This document shows, piece after piece, positions 1 through 7,209 of a stretch of 27,182 bases of DNA. The stretch comes from DASQEH01 sp038239485 (GTDB lineage: Bacteria > Actinomycetota > Actinomycetes > Propionibacteriales > Nocardioidaceae). The stretch is taken from contig JBBSET010000052.1 in the NCBI GenBank assembly GCA_038239485.1, forward strand, positions 1-27,182, written 5' to 3'. The notes beneath the pieces are model-generated. The model was not told where the DNA came from and did no database searches. It saw nothing but the letters and a program-made list of their open reading frames with translations. Both the position numbers and the translations under genes were made by a program. Each line of letters starts with the position of its first letter. Position 1 is the first letter of the stretch.

Positions 1-522
1 GCGCGGGCCGGCCGACGCCGCCAGGGTCCGCGAGCTCGGGCTCGCGAAGGTGTCCTCGCCGGACGTGCGGGCGCCCAGATGCACGGGTGTGCATCTGGGC
101 GCATCGCTGCCGACCCCGGGCCGCCGACCTTGTCGGCTAGACCGCCGGGCGCCGCTGCCGGTGCCGTGAGTGGAGCGCGACAAAGGCATCGATCTCCGTA
201 CGCTCCAGCCGTCGCTGCGCGAGGACGGCTGAGGCATGGCGAGCGTTACGGAGGGCACCGGCTTGACTGGTCGGGCGCCACAACCAGGCTTTCCACATCA
301 CGCGCTCCTTCTCTCGAGTTGTGAGCAAGTGGGTGGATCCGTCATCAGGCTAGCCAGGGGAAAGTCACGCGCTGTGTCTGATATGTGACGTTACTGTTAC
401 GGCGGGAGTCTCGGCTGTGGACTTTGCCGGCCTCACGAGGCCATTTGTCGGCCGCTGGTCGGGCACACCGGAGCCAGAGGCCCACCTGGCGGCCCGGGTA
501 AGGCGCGTTCTAGGGTCGTCGG
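1..522. other. upstream gene-poor region with coding debris
   Basis: No complete gene is recognised here. The first ~75 bases read in frame 2 with every third codon position G or C (through ...LGLAKVSSPDV...), which looks like the 3' end of a gene cut by the window edge. That frame runs on without a stop into a long hairpin (71-102) and only stops at 167-169, so either the gene end is damaged or the impression is false. A short frame at 170-232 (MERDKGIDLRTLQPSLREDG) is also coding-like but unidentified. From 233 to 510 the only structure seen is a weak hairpin, GGCCT-CACG-AGGCC at 429-442. Confidence 0.3.
71..102. terminator. 14-bp perfect hairpin, probable terminator
   Basis: GCGCCCAGATGCAC (71-84), loop GGGT, then the exact reverse complement GTGCATCTGGGCGC (89-102). 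No T-tract follows, as is common for actinobacterial terminators. It probably ends transcription from the gene upstream of the window. Confidence 0.55.
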
Positions 523-525
523 GTG
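511..525 (+). promoter_or_regulatory. leaderless-type promoter of the hydroxyacid dehydrogenase
   Basis: A -10 element TAGGGT (511-516) ends six bases before the GTG start at 523, and no Shine-Dalgarno sequence is present. This spacing places the transcription start on or next to the start codon, so the mRNA is likely leaderless. No good -35 is seen. Confidence 0.5.
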
Positions 526-1422
526 AAGGTGGTGCTCCCGTTCTCTCCCGACAACCTGGCGGGCGTACCAGACGGCTTCGACATCCAGGTCGCGGATGCC
601 ACCGAGGACGACTGGCCCGTCTCGGCCAACGAGGCTGAGTTCTACGTCCCGTCGTACCAGTTCTCGCGCCGGGTCGTCGACGTCATCGCGGACATGCCCC
701 GGCTCACCATCGTGCAGACGCTGACGGCGGGGTACGAGCACATCCTGCCGGCATTGCCACCGGGGGTGACGCTGTGTAACGCCACCCAGGTACACCACAC
801 GGCGACGGCCGAGCTCGCGGTCGGTCTGATGATCAGCGCGCAGCGACGCCTCCCCGACCACGTGCGGGCGCAGGACCGACAGGTCTGGAACCAGCAGATG
901 GCGTCCTCGCTGGCAGACAAGCACGTGTTGGTCATCGGTGCGGGCAACATCGGGCGCGCCATCCAGCAGCGGTTGGCGGGGTTCGAGTGCGAGACGACGC
1001 TGGTGGGTCGTACTCGCCGCGACGACGTCCACGCGCTGGACGAGCTGCCTGAGCTGCTCCCCACCTGCGACGTCGTTGCTCTCATCGTCCCGCTCACGGG
1101 CGAGACCAAGGGTCTGGTGGACGCTGCGTTCCTGGCCGCCATGCCTGACGACGCCCTGCTGGTCAATGTTGCCCGAGGTGGGGTGGTCGTCACCGACGCC
1201 CTGGTCAACGAGCTGGAGACCGGCCGGCTCCGCGCCGCCCTGGACGTCACCGACCCGGAGCCGCTTCCGCTTGGCCATCCGCTCTGGTCGGCGCCGGGCG
1301 TGATCATCACGCCACACGTGGGCGGGGCATCCAGTGCGATGTGGCCGCGTGCCTACACGCTGGTGTCCGAGCAGCTGAGACGGGTGGCGTCAGGCGAACC
1401 TCTCCTCGACGTGGTGTCCTAG
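523..1422 (+). CDS. D-isomer-specific 2-hydroxyacid dehydrogenase
   Basis: A 299-residue NAD-dependent 2-hydroxyacid dehydrogenase, probably cytosolic. Visible signatures are the Rossmann loop GAGNIG (139-144), the substrate arginine in VNVARGG (R218), the glutamate in DVTDPEP (E246) and the acid-base histidine in ITPHVGG (H265), which together form the family's Arg-Glu-His catalytic set. The nucleotide-binding domain is inserted at about residues 100-265. The protein is slightly shorter than many relatives (310-340) and has no ACT domain, so it is not a second SerA. The substrate cannot be told from sequence; glyoxylate, hydroxypyruvate or a branched 2-oxoacid are possible. GTG 523 is chosen because a TAGGGT -10 lies six bases upstream. 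It stands alone 76 bp before ilvD, which has its own promoter. Confidence 0.88.
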   Translation: MKVVLPFSPDNLAGVPDGFDIQVADATEDDWPVSANEAEFYVPSYQFSRRVVDVIADMPRLTIVQTLTAGYEHILPALPPGVTLCNATQVHHTATAELAVGLMISAQRRLPDHVRAQDRQVWNQQMASSLADKHVLVIGAGNIGRAIQQRLAGFECETTLVGRTRRDDVHALDELPELLPTCDVVALIVPLTGETKGLVDAAFLAAMPDDALLVNVARGGVVVTDALVNELETGRLRAALDVTDPEPLPLGHPLWSAPGVIITPHVGGASSAMWPRAYTLVSEQLRRVASGEPLLDVVS

Positions 1423-1486
1423 CCAGGGCACGCGGGCCGTCTCAGCCGACCGCCGAGCGACCCCCCGATGCCAGCCGCCGCCGTCG

Positions 1487-1501
1487 TAGGCTTCGGGCAT
1501 G
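1487..1501 (+). promoter_or_regulatory. leaderless-type promoter of ilvD
   Basis: TAGGCT (1487-1492), six bases, then ATG at 1499, with no Shine-Dalgarno sequence between. It implies an mRNA starting at or beside the ATG. No convincing -35 is visible. Confidence 0.55.
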
Positions 1502-3172
1502 GTCGACATCAAGCCTCGAAGCCGCGCCGTCACCGACGGACTTGAAGCCACCGCCTCACGGGGCATGCTGCGGGCGGTGGGCATGGGAGACGACGACTTC
1601 CCCAAACCGCAGATCGGGGTGGCCTCGTCGTGGAACGAGATCACCCCCTGCAACCTGTCGCTCGACCGGCTCGCGCGGGCGGTCAAGCAGGGCGTACACG
1701 CCGCGGGCGGGTACCCGCTCGAGTTCGGGACCATCTCGGTGTCGGACGGCATCGCGATGGGCCATGAGGGGATGCACTTCTCGCTGGTGTCGCGGGAGGT
1801 CATCGCCGACTCAGTCGAGACTGTGATGATGGCCGAGCGCTTCGACGCCTCTGTGCTGCTGGCCGGTTGTGACAAGAGCCTGCCCGGCATGCTGATGGCG
1901 GCTGCCAGGCTCGACCTCGCCGCTGTCTTCTTGTACGCCGGGTCCATCATGCCGGGCCGGGTCGGAGACAGAGACGTCACGATCATCGACGCCTTCGAGG
2001 CGGTCGGCGCCTGTCGGGCGGGCCTGATGAGCCGCGACGAGGTCGACAAGATCGAGCGCGCCATCTGTCCGGGCGAGGGTGCCTGCGGCGGCATGTTCAC
2101 CGCCAACACGATGGCCTCCGTCGCCGAGGCGCTCGGGATGTCCCTGCCCGGTTCGGCCTCACCGCCCTCTGTGGACCGCCGGCGCGACGGCTTCGCGCAC
2201 AAGTCTGGCGAAGCCGTCGTGGAGCTGCTGCGGCGCGGGATCACCGCGCGACAGATCATGACCAAGGACGCCTTCGACAACGCCATCGCGGTGGTGATGG
2301 CGTTGGGCGGCTCGACAAATGCCGTCCTGCACCTGCTCGCGATCGCCCACGAGGCTGACGTCGAGCTCACCATCGACGACTTCAACCGGGTCGGCGACAA
2401 GGTCCCGCACCTGGGGGATCTCAAGCCCTTCGGCCGGTACGTGATGAACGACGTCGACCGCGTCGGCGGGATACCTGTCGTGATGAAGGCACTCCTGGAC
2501 GCCGGGCTGCTCAACGGCGACTGCCTCACCGTGACCGGGAAGACGATGGCCGAGAACCTCGACGCCATCGCTCCCCCGGACGTCGACGGCACCATCATTC
2601 GCGAGATGTCCAAGCCCATCCACGCGACCGGCGGTCTGACGATCCTGCGCGGGTCTCTCGCACCCGAGGGTGCGGTCGTCAAGACGGCGGGCTTCGACGA
2701 CGATGTCTTCGAGGCCACGGCTCGCGTGTTCGACGGTGAGCGGGCCGCGCTGGACGCCATGGCGGACGGCCGGATCGTCGCCGGGGACGCCGTCGTCATC
2801 CGCTACGAGGGTCCGAAGGGCGGACCGGGGATGCGCGAGATGCTGGCCATCACCGGCGCGATCAAGGGCGCCGGTCTGGGCAAGGACGTGCTCCTGCTCA
2901 CCGACGGCCGTTTCTCCGGTGGTACGACCGGGCTGTGCGTCGGGCATGTCGCCCCCGAGGCCGTCGACGGGGGACCTATCGCGTTCGTCCGCGACGGCGA
3001 CCGGATCCGGCTCGACGTGGCGCACCGTGTCCTCGACGTGCTGGTCGACGCCGACGTGCTCGAGGTCCGCCGAGAGGGCTGGGAGCCGATCGGCCCGAAG
3101 TACACCAGGGGTGTTCTCGCGAAGTACCGCAAGCTGGTCCAGTCCGCCGCCGTGGGCGCCGTGTGCGGCTGA
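1499..3172 (+). CDS. ilvD: dihydroxy-acid dehydratase
   Basis: Dihydroxy-acid dehydratase, the Fe-S enzyme that converts 2,3-dihydroxy-isovalerate and 2,3-dihydroxy-3-methylvalerate to the 2-oxoacid precursors of valine and isoleucine. The 557-residue length is normal. Three cluster-ligand cysteines sit in conserved motifs: C51 (WNEITPCN), C124 (GCDKSLPG) and C196 (GEGACGGMFTANTMA). The C-terminal half carries the family motifs VIRYEGPKGGPGMREM and DGRFSGGTTGLCVGH. The start is the ATG set by the TAGGCT -10 six bases upstream. It is transcribed alone, separated from ilvB by a gene relic and an attenuator, although its product acts directly after IlvC in the pathway. I see no leader peptide in the 76 bp upstream, so ilvD appears to lack the attenuation control of ilvB. 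Confidence 0.97.
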   Translation: MVDIKPRSRAVTDGLEATASRGMLRAVGMGDDDFPKPQIGVASSWNEITPCNLSLDRLARAVKQGVHAAGGYPLEFGTISVSDGIAMGHEGMHFSLVSREVIADSVETVMMAERFDASVLLAGCDKSLPGMLMAAARLDLAAVFLYAGSIMPGRVGDRDVTIIDAFEAVGACRAGLMSRDEVDKIERAICPGEGACGGMFTANTMASVAEALGMSLPGSASPPSVDRRRDGFAHKSGEAVVELLRRGITARQIMTKDAFDNAIAVVMALGGSTNAVLHLLAIAHEADVELTIDDFNRVGDKVPHLGDLKPFGRYVMNDVDRVGGIPVVMKALLDAGLLNGDCLTVTGKTMAENLDAIAPPDVDGTIIREMSKPIHATGGLTILRGSLAPEGAVVKTAGFDDDVFEATARVFDGERAALDAMADGRIVAGDAVVIRYEGPKGGPGMREMLAITGAIKGAGLGKDVLLLTDGRFSGGTTGLCVGHVAPEAVDGGPIAFVRDGDRIRLDVAHRVLDVLVDADVLEVRREGWEPIGPKYTRGVLAKYRKLVQSAAVGAVCG

Positions 3173-3190
3173 CCGGGGCCTCGACACGAG

Positions 3191-3375
3191 ATGAGCAGGG
3201 TTCACGGACGGATCGACGAGCGCCTGCGTGCGTTCATCGGGGACCGCCGAACGTGGTCCGTCTCCATAGGCGCGGCCGCTTCGTCACCGTGTACGGCAAC
3301 GGCTTCCACGAGCTGCACGAGCTGTTGCCCGAGAGCCGGCGCCCAGATCGCGGATGGTTCGTTCACATCCTGAGA
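3191..3375 (+). pseudogene. relic of a pyridoxamine 5'-phosphate oxidase-family gene
   Basis: An ATG at 3191 begins MSRVHGRIDERLRAFIG, the N-terminus I associate with actinobacterial PNPOx-like flavin/deazaflavin-binding proteins. The reading then jumps one frame at about 3240 into GPPNVVRLHRRGRFVTVYG, the motif normally found about 75 residues further on. Everything between, which should include the FVATAPL...HVNVSPKG segment, is missing, and similarity fades after about 3345. The simplest reading is an internal deletion with frame change followed by decay. Intact family members are around 190 residues, from memory. The relic lies between ilvD and the ilvB leader and is unlikely to yield a working protein. 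Confidence 0.6.
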
Positions 3376-3391
3376 CGAGCATGCGACGGGC

Positions 3392-3427
3392 TTGACGGGC
3401 GGGCCGGTCGTCGGCGACGGTGGAAGC
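3392..3427 (+). promoter_or_regulatory. candidate promoter of the ilvB leader
   Basis: TTGACG (3392-3397), 18-bp spacer, GACGGT (3416-3421), ending six bases before the leader ATG at 3428. The -35 is good and the -10 poor (T and A of TANNNT are replaced). A G-rich GGTGGAAG just before the ATG could instead act as a Shine-Dalgarno site, in which case the promoter would lie further upstream. Confidence 0.4.
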
Positions 3428-3478
3428 ATGCGTCAGATTCTCCTCGTACCCGTCGACGCGCTGCGCTGGCCTCACTGA
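3428..3478 (+). CDS. ilvB leader peptide (attenuator control peptide)
   Basis: A 16-codon ORF, MRQILLVPVDALRWPH, with residues 4-7 Ile-Leu-Leu-Val encoded by ATT CTC CTC GTA. ATT and GTA are rare codons in this GC-rich genome. It stops 105 bp before ilvB, directly ahead of a strong terminator. Streptomyces ilvB leaders are similar in concept (a short MR... peptide rich in Ile/Leu/Val). A ribosome waiting at codons 4-9 would cover the start of the first RNA stem (3455-3461), which links charging of branched-chain tRNAs to read-through into ilvBNC. The start could be leaderless or use GGTGGAAG. Confidence 0.75.
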   Translation: MRQILLVPVDALRWPH

Positions 3479-3532
3479 GACCAACCTCCGCGCGTCCTCC
3501 CTCCGAATGCCCTTGGGCCGGGGGGTTTTTTT
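3455..3532 (+). terminator. ilvB transcription attenuator
   Basis: The first stem pairs GACGCGC (3455-3461, inside the leader ORF) with GCGCGTC (3490-3496). The terminator pairs CCCTCCG (3499-3505) with CGGGGGG (3519-3525), with an inner GCC/GGC, and is followed by seven T residues (3526-3532). A possible antiterminator pairs CTGGCCT (3466-3472) with GGGCCGG (3515-3521), which would take away the terminator's 3' arm if the first stem cannot form. These pairings were found by eye and no folding energies were calculated. Confidence 0.75.
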
Positions 3533-3582
3533 GTGGCACGAGACAGATCGACGACACCTCGCAATCGGGAAAGGCTGACGAG

Positions 3583-5322
3583 ATGACAGAGCAGGTGACC
3601 GGGGCGCAGAGCCTGATCCGCTCACTGGAGTGCGCGGGGGTGGACACCGTGTTCGGCATTCCGGGTGGCGCGATCCTGCCGGCGTACGACCCGCTGCTCG
3701 ACTCCACGAAGATCCGACACATCCTGGTCCGCCACGAGCAGGGCGCGGGACACGCGGCGCAGGGATATGCCGTCGCCACCGGCAAGGTCGGGGTCTGCAT
3801 GGCCACCAGCGGACCGGGCGCGACGAACCTGGTCACGCCGATCGCGGACGCAATGATGGACTCGGTCCCCATCGTGGCGATCACGGGCCAGGTAGCGAGC
3901 GCGGCCATCGGCTCCGACGCCTTCCAGGAAGCCGACATCCGAGGCATCACGATGCCGATCACGAAGCACAACTACCTGATCACCGACCCGGCTGAGATCC
4001 CGCGCGCGATCGCCGAGGCCTTCTACATCGCCTCCACCGGCCGTCCCGGACCGGTGCTGGTCGATATCGCCAAGGATGCGCTTCAAGCGATGACCACCTT
4101 CGAGTACCCGACGACGGTCTCGCTGCCGGGGTACCGGCCGGTCACGAAGCCGCATGCCAAGCAGATTCGCGAGGCCGCCCGACTGATCGCCGCCTCGCAG
4201 CGCCCGGTGCTGTACGTCGGCGGCGGCGTGATCAGGGCCGGCGCGAGTGAGGAGCTGCTGAAGCTCGCCGAGCTCACCGACATTCCCGTCGTCACGACGC
4301 TGATGGCGCGCGGCGCCTTTCCCGACAGCCACCGTCTCCACCTCGGCATGCCGGGCATGCACGGCACCGTTGCCGCCGTCGGCGCCCTGCAACGCAGTGA
4401 CCTGCTGATCTCGCTGGGCGCGCGCTTCGACGACCGGGTGACCGGCAAGCTCGATACGTTCGCGCCTGATGCGCTCGTCATCCATGCCGACATCGACCCG
4501 GCTGAGATCTCGAAGAACCGCCACGCCGACGTGCCCATCGTCGGGGACTGCCGCGAGGTGATCGCCGAGCTGACCGCCGCGGTCCGGGCCGAGTACGACG
4601 CCGGTCGTCGCGGTGAGTCGGCGCCCTGGTTGGCGGCCTGCCAGACATGGCGCGACCGCTTCCCGCTCGGCTACGAGGACCACCCGGACCTGCTGTCCCC
4701 GCAGTACGTCATCGAGCGGCTGGGTGCGATCGCCGGTCCCGACGCGCTGTACGTCTCGGGCGTCGGGCAGCACCAGATGTGGTCGGCGCATTTCATCTCC
4801 TACGAGAAGCCCGGCACCTGGATCAACTCCGGCGGCCTCGGCACCATGGGCTTCGCCGTCCCGGCGGCGATGGGTGCGAAGGCCGGACGTCCTGAGGCCA
4901 CAGTATGGGCGATCGACGGAGACGGCTGCTTCCAGATGACCAACCAGGAGCTCGCCACCTGTGCGCTGAACGGCATCCCGATCAAGGTCGCCATCATCAA
5001 CAACTCGAGCCTGGGCATGGTTCGGCAGTGGCAGACGCTCTTCTACGAGGGCCGGTACTCCAACACCGACCTCCACTCGGCCCGTATCCCGGACTTCGTC
5101 AAGCTCGCCGAGGCGCTCGGATGCGTCGGCCTGCGCTGTGACAACGCAACCGACGTGGACGCCACGATCGACAAGGCGATGGAGATCAACGACGCCCCGG
5201 TGGTCATCGACTTCATCGTCAACCCGGACGCGATGGTGTGGCCGATGGTCCCGGCCGGTACCAGCAACGACGCACTGCAGATCGCGCGCGATCTGAAGCC
5301 CGACTTCGAGGACGAGCTGTGA
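3583..5322 (+). CDS. ilvB: acetolactate synthase, large subunit
   Basis: Catalytic subunit of acetohydroxyacid synthase, a ThDP- and FAD-dependent enzyme that makes acetolactate and acetohydroxybutyrate, the first common step of valine/leucine and isoleucine synthesis. It has 579 residues. The ThDP-activating glutamate is E52 in VRHEQGAGHAAQGYA. The ThDP/Mg motif runs from GDGCFQM to NNSSLGMVRQW, at about residues 446-480, and SGPGATNLVTPIADA and GARFDDRVTGKL are family signatures. ATG 3583 is chosen over upstream in-frame codons because GGGAAAGG (3567-3574) lies eight bases before it and because any earlier start would have to cross the attenuator. It heads ilvB-ilvN-ilvC, which is probably one transcript controlled by the leader at 3428-3532. 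Confidence 0.97.
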   Translation: MTEQVTGAQSLIRSLECAGVDTVFGIPGGAILPAYDPLLDSTKIRHILVRHEQGAGHAAQGYAVATGKVGVCMATSGPGATNLVTPIADAMMDSVPIVAITGQVASAAIGSDAFQEADIRGITMPITKHNYLITDPAEIPRAIAEAFYIASTGRPGPVLVDIAKDALQAMTTFEYPTTVSLPGYRPVTKPHAKQIREAARLIAASQRPVLYVGGGVIRAGASEELLKLAELTDIPVVTTLMARGAFPDSHRLHLGMPGMHGTVAAVGALQRSDLLISLGARFDDRVTGKLDTFAPDALVIHADIDPAEISKNRHADVPIVGDCREVIAELTAAVRAEYDAGRRGESAPWLAACQTWRDRFPLGYEDHPDLLSPQYVIERLGAIAGPDALYVSGVGQHQMWSAHFISYEKPGTWINSGGLGTMGFAVPAAMGAKAGRPEATVWAIDGDGCFQMTNQELATCALNGIPIKVAIINNSSLGMVRQWQTLFYEGRYSNTDLHSARIPDFVKLAEALGCVGLRCDNATDVDATIDKAMEINDAPVVIDFIVNPDAMVWPMVPAGTSNDALQIARDLKPDFEDEL

Positions 5323-5371
5323 CGGCGCGGCATACCCGCCGCGGGGCCGCCGACGACAAGGAGCCACCTCG

Positions 5372-5911
5372 GTGACCATCCACACCCTCTCTGTCCTGGT
5401 CGAGAACAAGCCCGGCGTCCTCGCCCGCATCGCCGCGCTCTTCTCGCGCCGCGGGTACAACATCGACTCGCTGGCGGTCGGTCCCACCGAGCGACCCGAG
5501 ATCTCCCGGATGACGATCGCCGTCAACCTCGAGGACCTGCCGCTGGAGCAGGTGACCAAACAGCTCCACAAGCTGATCGAGGTGCTCAAGATCGTCGAGC
5601 TCGAAGGTCCCGGCGTGATCGAGCGGGAGCTGGCGCTGGTGAAGGTCAAGGCCGACGCCCAGACCCGAAGCCAGATCCTGGAGACCGTCGAGCTCTTCCG
5701 CGCCAGGGTCGTCGACGTCTCGGTCGACGCGATCACGATCGAGGTCACCGGCAACCGCGACAAGCTCGAGGCGATGCTGCGGGTGCTGGAGCCGTTCGGC
5801 ATTCGTGAGCTGGTCCAGTCCGGCATGGTCGCGATCAACCGCGGCAGCCGGTCAATCACCGACCGCAGCACCCGGCCGGTCCCGCCCGTGCTGCTCAGCA
5901 AACCTGCCTAA
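5372..5911 (+). CDS. ilvN: acetolactate synthase, small regulatory subunit
   Basis: Regulatory subunit of acetohydroxyacid synthase, which stimulates IlvB and confers feedback inhibition, typically by valine. It has 179 residues. An N-terminal ACT domain (residues 4-76) opens with HTLSVLVENKPGVLARIAALFSRRGYNI. The C-terminal ALS_ss domain contains ELALVKVKAD and VVDVSVDAITIEVTGN. GTG 5372 is supported by AAGGAG (5358-5363) eight bases upstream. It lies 49 bp after ilvB and 72 bp before ilvC, consistent with one operon. The tail after GSRSITDRS is low-complexity and proline-rich, as often seen in this family. Confidence 0.96.
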   Translation: MTIHTLSVLVENKPGVLARIAALFSRRGYNIDSLAVGPTERPEISRMTIAVNLEDLPLEQVTKQLHKLIEVLKIVELEGPGVIERELALVKVKADAQTRSQILETVELFRARVVDVSVDAITIEVTGNRDKLEAMLRVLEPFGIRELVQSGMVAINRGSRSITDRSTRPVPPVLLSKPA

Positions 5912-5983
5912 CCTGTCCTACAGCCGGCATCGACTGCTCCAACGACTCCCGACACCCACGACCCTCAAGGAGACACCCTCACC

Positions 5984-7012
5984 ATGGCCGAGATGTTCTA
6001 TGACGACGACGCCGACCTCAGCCTGATCCAGGCGCGCAACGTCGCCGTGTTGGGCTACGGCAGCCAGGGCCATGCCCACGCGCTGTCGCTACGAGACTCC
6101 GGCGTCGACGTGCGCGTCGGCCTCCCCGAGGGCTCGAAGAGCCGCGCCAAGGCCGAAGCGGCCGGACTGCGCGTCGTGACACCGTTCGAGGCCTGCGAGG
6201 AGTCCGACTTCGTCGTCGTGCTCGCTCCCGACCCGGTGCAGCGCAAGCTGTACGCCGAGGCCATCGAGCCCAACCTGGTCGACGGAGACGCCCTCTTGTT
6301 CAGCCACGGATTCAATATCCGGTTCGGGTACGTCAAGGCGCCCGCAGGCGTCGACGTCGTGATGGTGGCCCCCAAGGGGCCGGGACACCTGGTACGCCGG
6401 GAGTACAGCGAGGGCCGCGGCGTCCCTGTGCTCGTCGCCGTCGAGCAGGACGAGACCGGTAGTGCCTGGCCACTAGCGCTGTCCTACGCGAAGGCGATCG
6501 GAGGCACCCGCGCCGGCGCGATCAAGACGACATTCACCGAGGAGACGGAGACCGACCTGTTCGGTGAGCAGGCGGTGCTCTGCGGGGGGGCGTCCGCTCT
6601 GGTTCAGGCCGGCTTCGAGACGCTGGTCGAGGCCGGATACCAGCCTGAGATCGCCTACTTCGAGTGCCTGCACGAGCTCAAGCTGATCGTCGACCTGATG
6701 TACGAGGGTGGGATCGCCAAGCAGCGGTGGTCGGTCTCCGACACCGCCGAGTACGGCGACTACACATCCGGCCCCTTCGTGATCGACGCGTCGGTGAAGG
6801 CGCGAATGGGTGAGGTTCTCGCCAACATCCAGAGCGGCAAGTGGGCCGAGGAGTTCATCGCCGACCAGGACGCCGGCGCGCCGAAGTTCGCCGAGTTCCG
6901 CAAGCAGAGCGAGTCGCATCCGATCGAGGAGACCGGCCGTCAGCTCCGCACGCTGATGAGCTGGGTCAAGTCGCACGACGACGACTACACCGAAGGCACC
7001 GCCGCCCGCTGA
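5984..7012 (+). CDS. ilvC: ketol-acid reductoisomerase, class I
   Basis: Ketol-acid reductoisomerase converts acetolactate and acetohydroxybutyrate to dihydroxy acids using NADPH and Mg2+. It has 342 residues, the class I (short) form. The Rossmann loop GYGSQGHAHALSLRDSG starts at residue 24. The C-terminal knotted domain carries metal ligands D191 and E195 in TDLFGEQAVLCGG and the second motif YFECLHELKLIVDLMYEGG. ATG 5984 has AAGGAGA (5967-5973) ten bases upstream. It is the third gene of the ilvBNC operon. An inverted repeat, GCGTCA-6-TGACGC, lies 26 bp after the stop and may be a weak terminator or an operator. Confidence 0.97.
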   Translation: MAEMFYDDDADLSLIQARNVAVLGYGSQGHAHALSLRDSGVDVRVGLPEGSKSRAKAEAAGLRVVTPFEACEESDFVVVLAPDPVQRKLYAEAIEPNLVDGDALLFSHGFNIRFGYVKAPAGVDVVMVAPKGPGHLVRREYSEGRGVPVLVAVEQDETGSAWPLALSYAKAIGGTRAGAIKTTFTEETETDLFGEQAVLCGGASALVQAGFETLVEAGYQPEIAYFECLHELKLIVDLMYEGGIAKQRWSVSDTAEYGDYTSGPFVIDASVKARMGEVLANIQSGKWAEEFIADQDAGAPKFAEFRKQSESHPIEETGRQLRTLMSWVKSHDDDYTEGTAAR

Positions 7013-7038
7013 CAACGGAGCTCTCCCATCCCCGCGAG

Positions 7039-7062
7039 GCGTCAGGTTCATGACGCGAAGCG
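7039..7062. promoter_or_regulatory. inverted repeat between ilvC and serA
   Basis: GCGTCA (7039-7044), GGTTCA, TGACGC (7051-7056) form a perfect 6-6-6 inverted repeat and run into GACGCGAAGC, a 10-mer that recurs at the leuB start (10015) and ahead of the cimA leader (13923). There is no T-tract. It could be the ilvC terminator or a protein-binding site. Confidence 0.35.
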
Positions 7063-7074
7063 CCAACTTCTTGG

Positions 7075-7209
7075 GCTGAGCACTTGCCGAACATCGCCAG
7101 GAACGGTATGCCTGCTCGACTACACTGTCCGGGCACGAGCACGGCGTAGTGCTCGGGTCAGATCGTCACCGGGCCCGCTGAGCACTCCCTGATCGCGTTG
7201 GAAAGGCGA
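7075..7209 (+). promoter_or_regulatory. serA promoter region with repeated GAGCAC motifs
   Basis: A -10 element TACACT (7121-7126) implies a 5' leader of about 77 nt. No clear -35 is seen. GAGCAC occurs at 7078, 7137 and 7180 and its complement GTGCTC at 7149; the middle two form a stem CGAGCAC-6-GTGCTCG (7136-7155) just after the expected transcription start. The outer two lie in identical 10-mers GCTGAGCACT (7075-7084, 7177-7186). This could be a repressor/activator site array or a leader hairpin. The Shine-Dalgarno sequence GGAAAGG (7200-7206) sets the ATG at 7210. Confidence 0.45.

Noticed and set aside
2935..3582. In-frame extension of ilvB upstream of ATG 3583
   Set aside because: It would overlap ilvD, cross the attenuator terminator and lack similarity. 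ATG 3583 has a good Shine-Dalgarno sequence.
3622..5901. Long open frame (759 codons) on the minus strand opposite ilvBN
   Set aside because: Antisense to well-identified genes with full motifs. Long antisense frames are normal at this GC content, and the translation shows no recognisable domain.
7149..7181. Short ORF MLGSDRHRAR in the serA leader as a serine attenuator
   Set aside because: It contains only one serine codon and no terminator with a T-tract follows.
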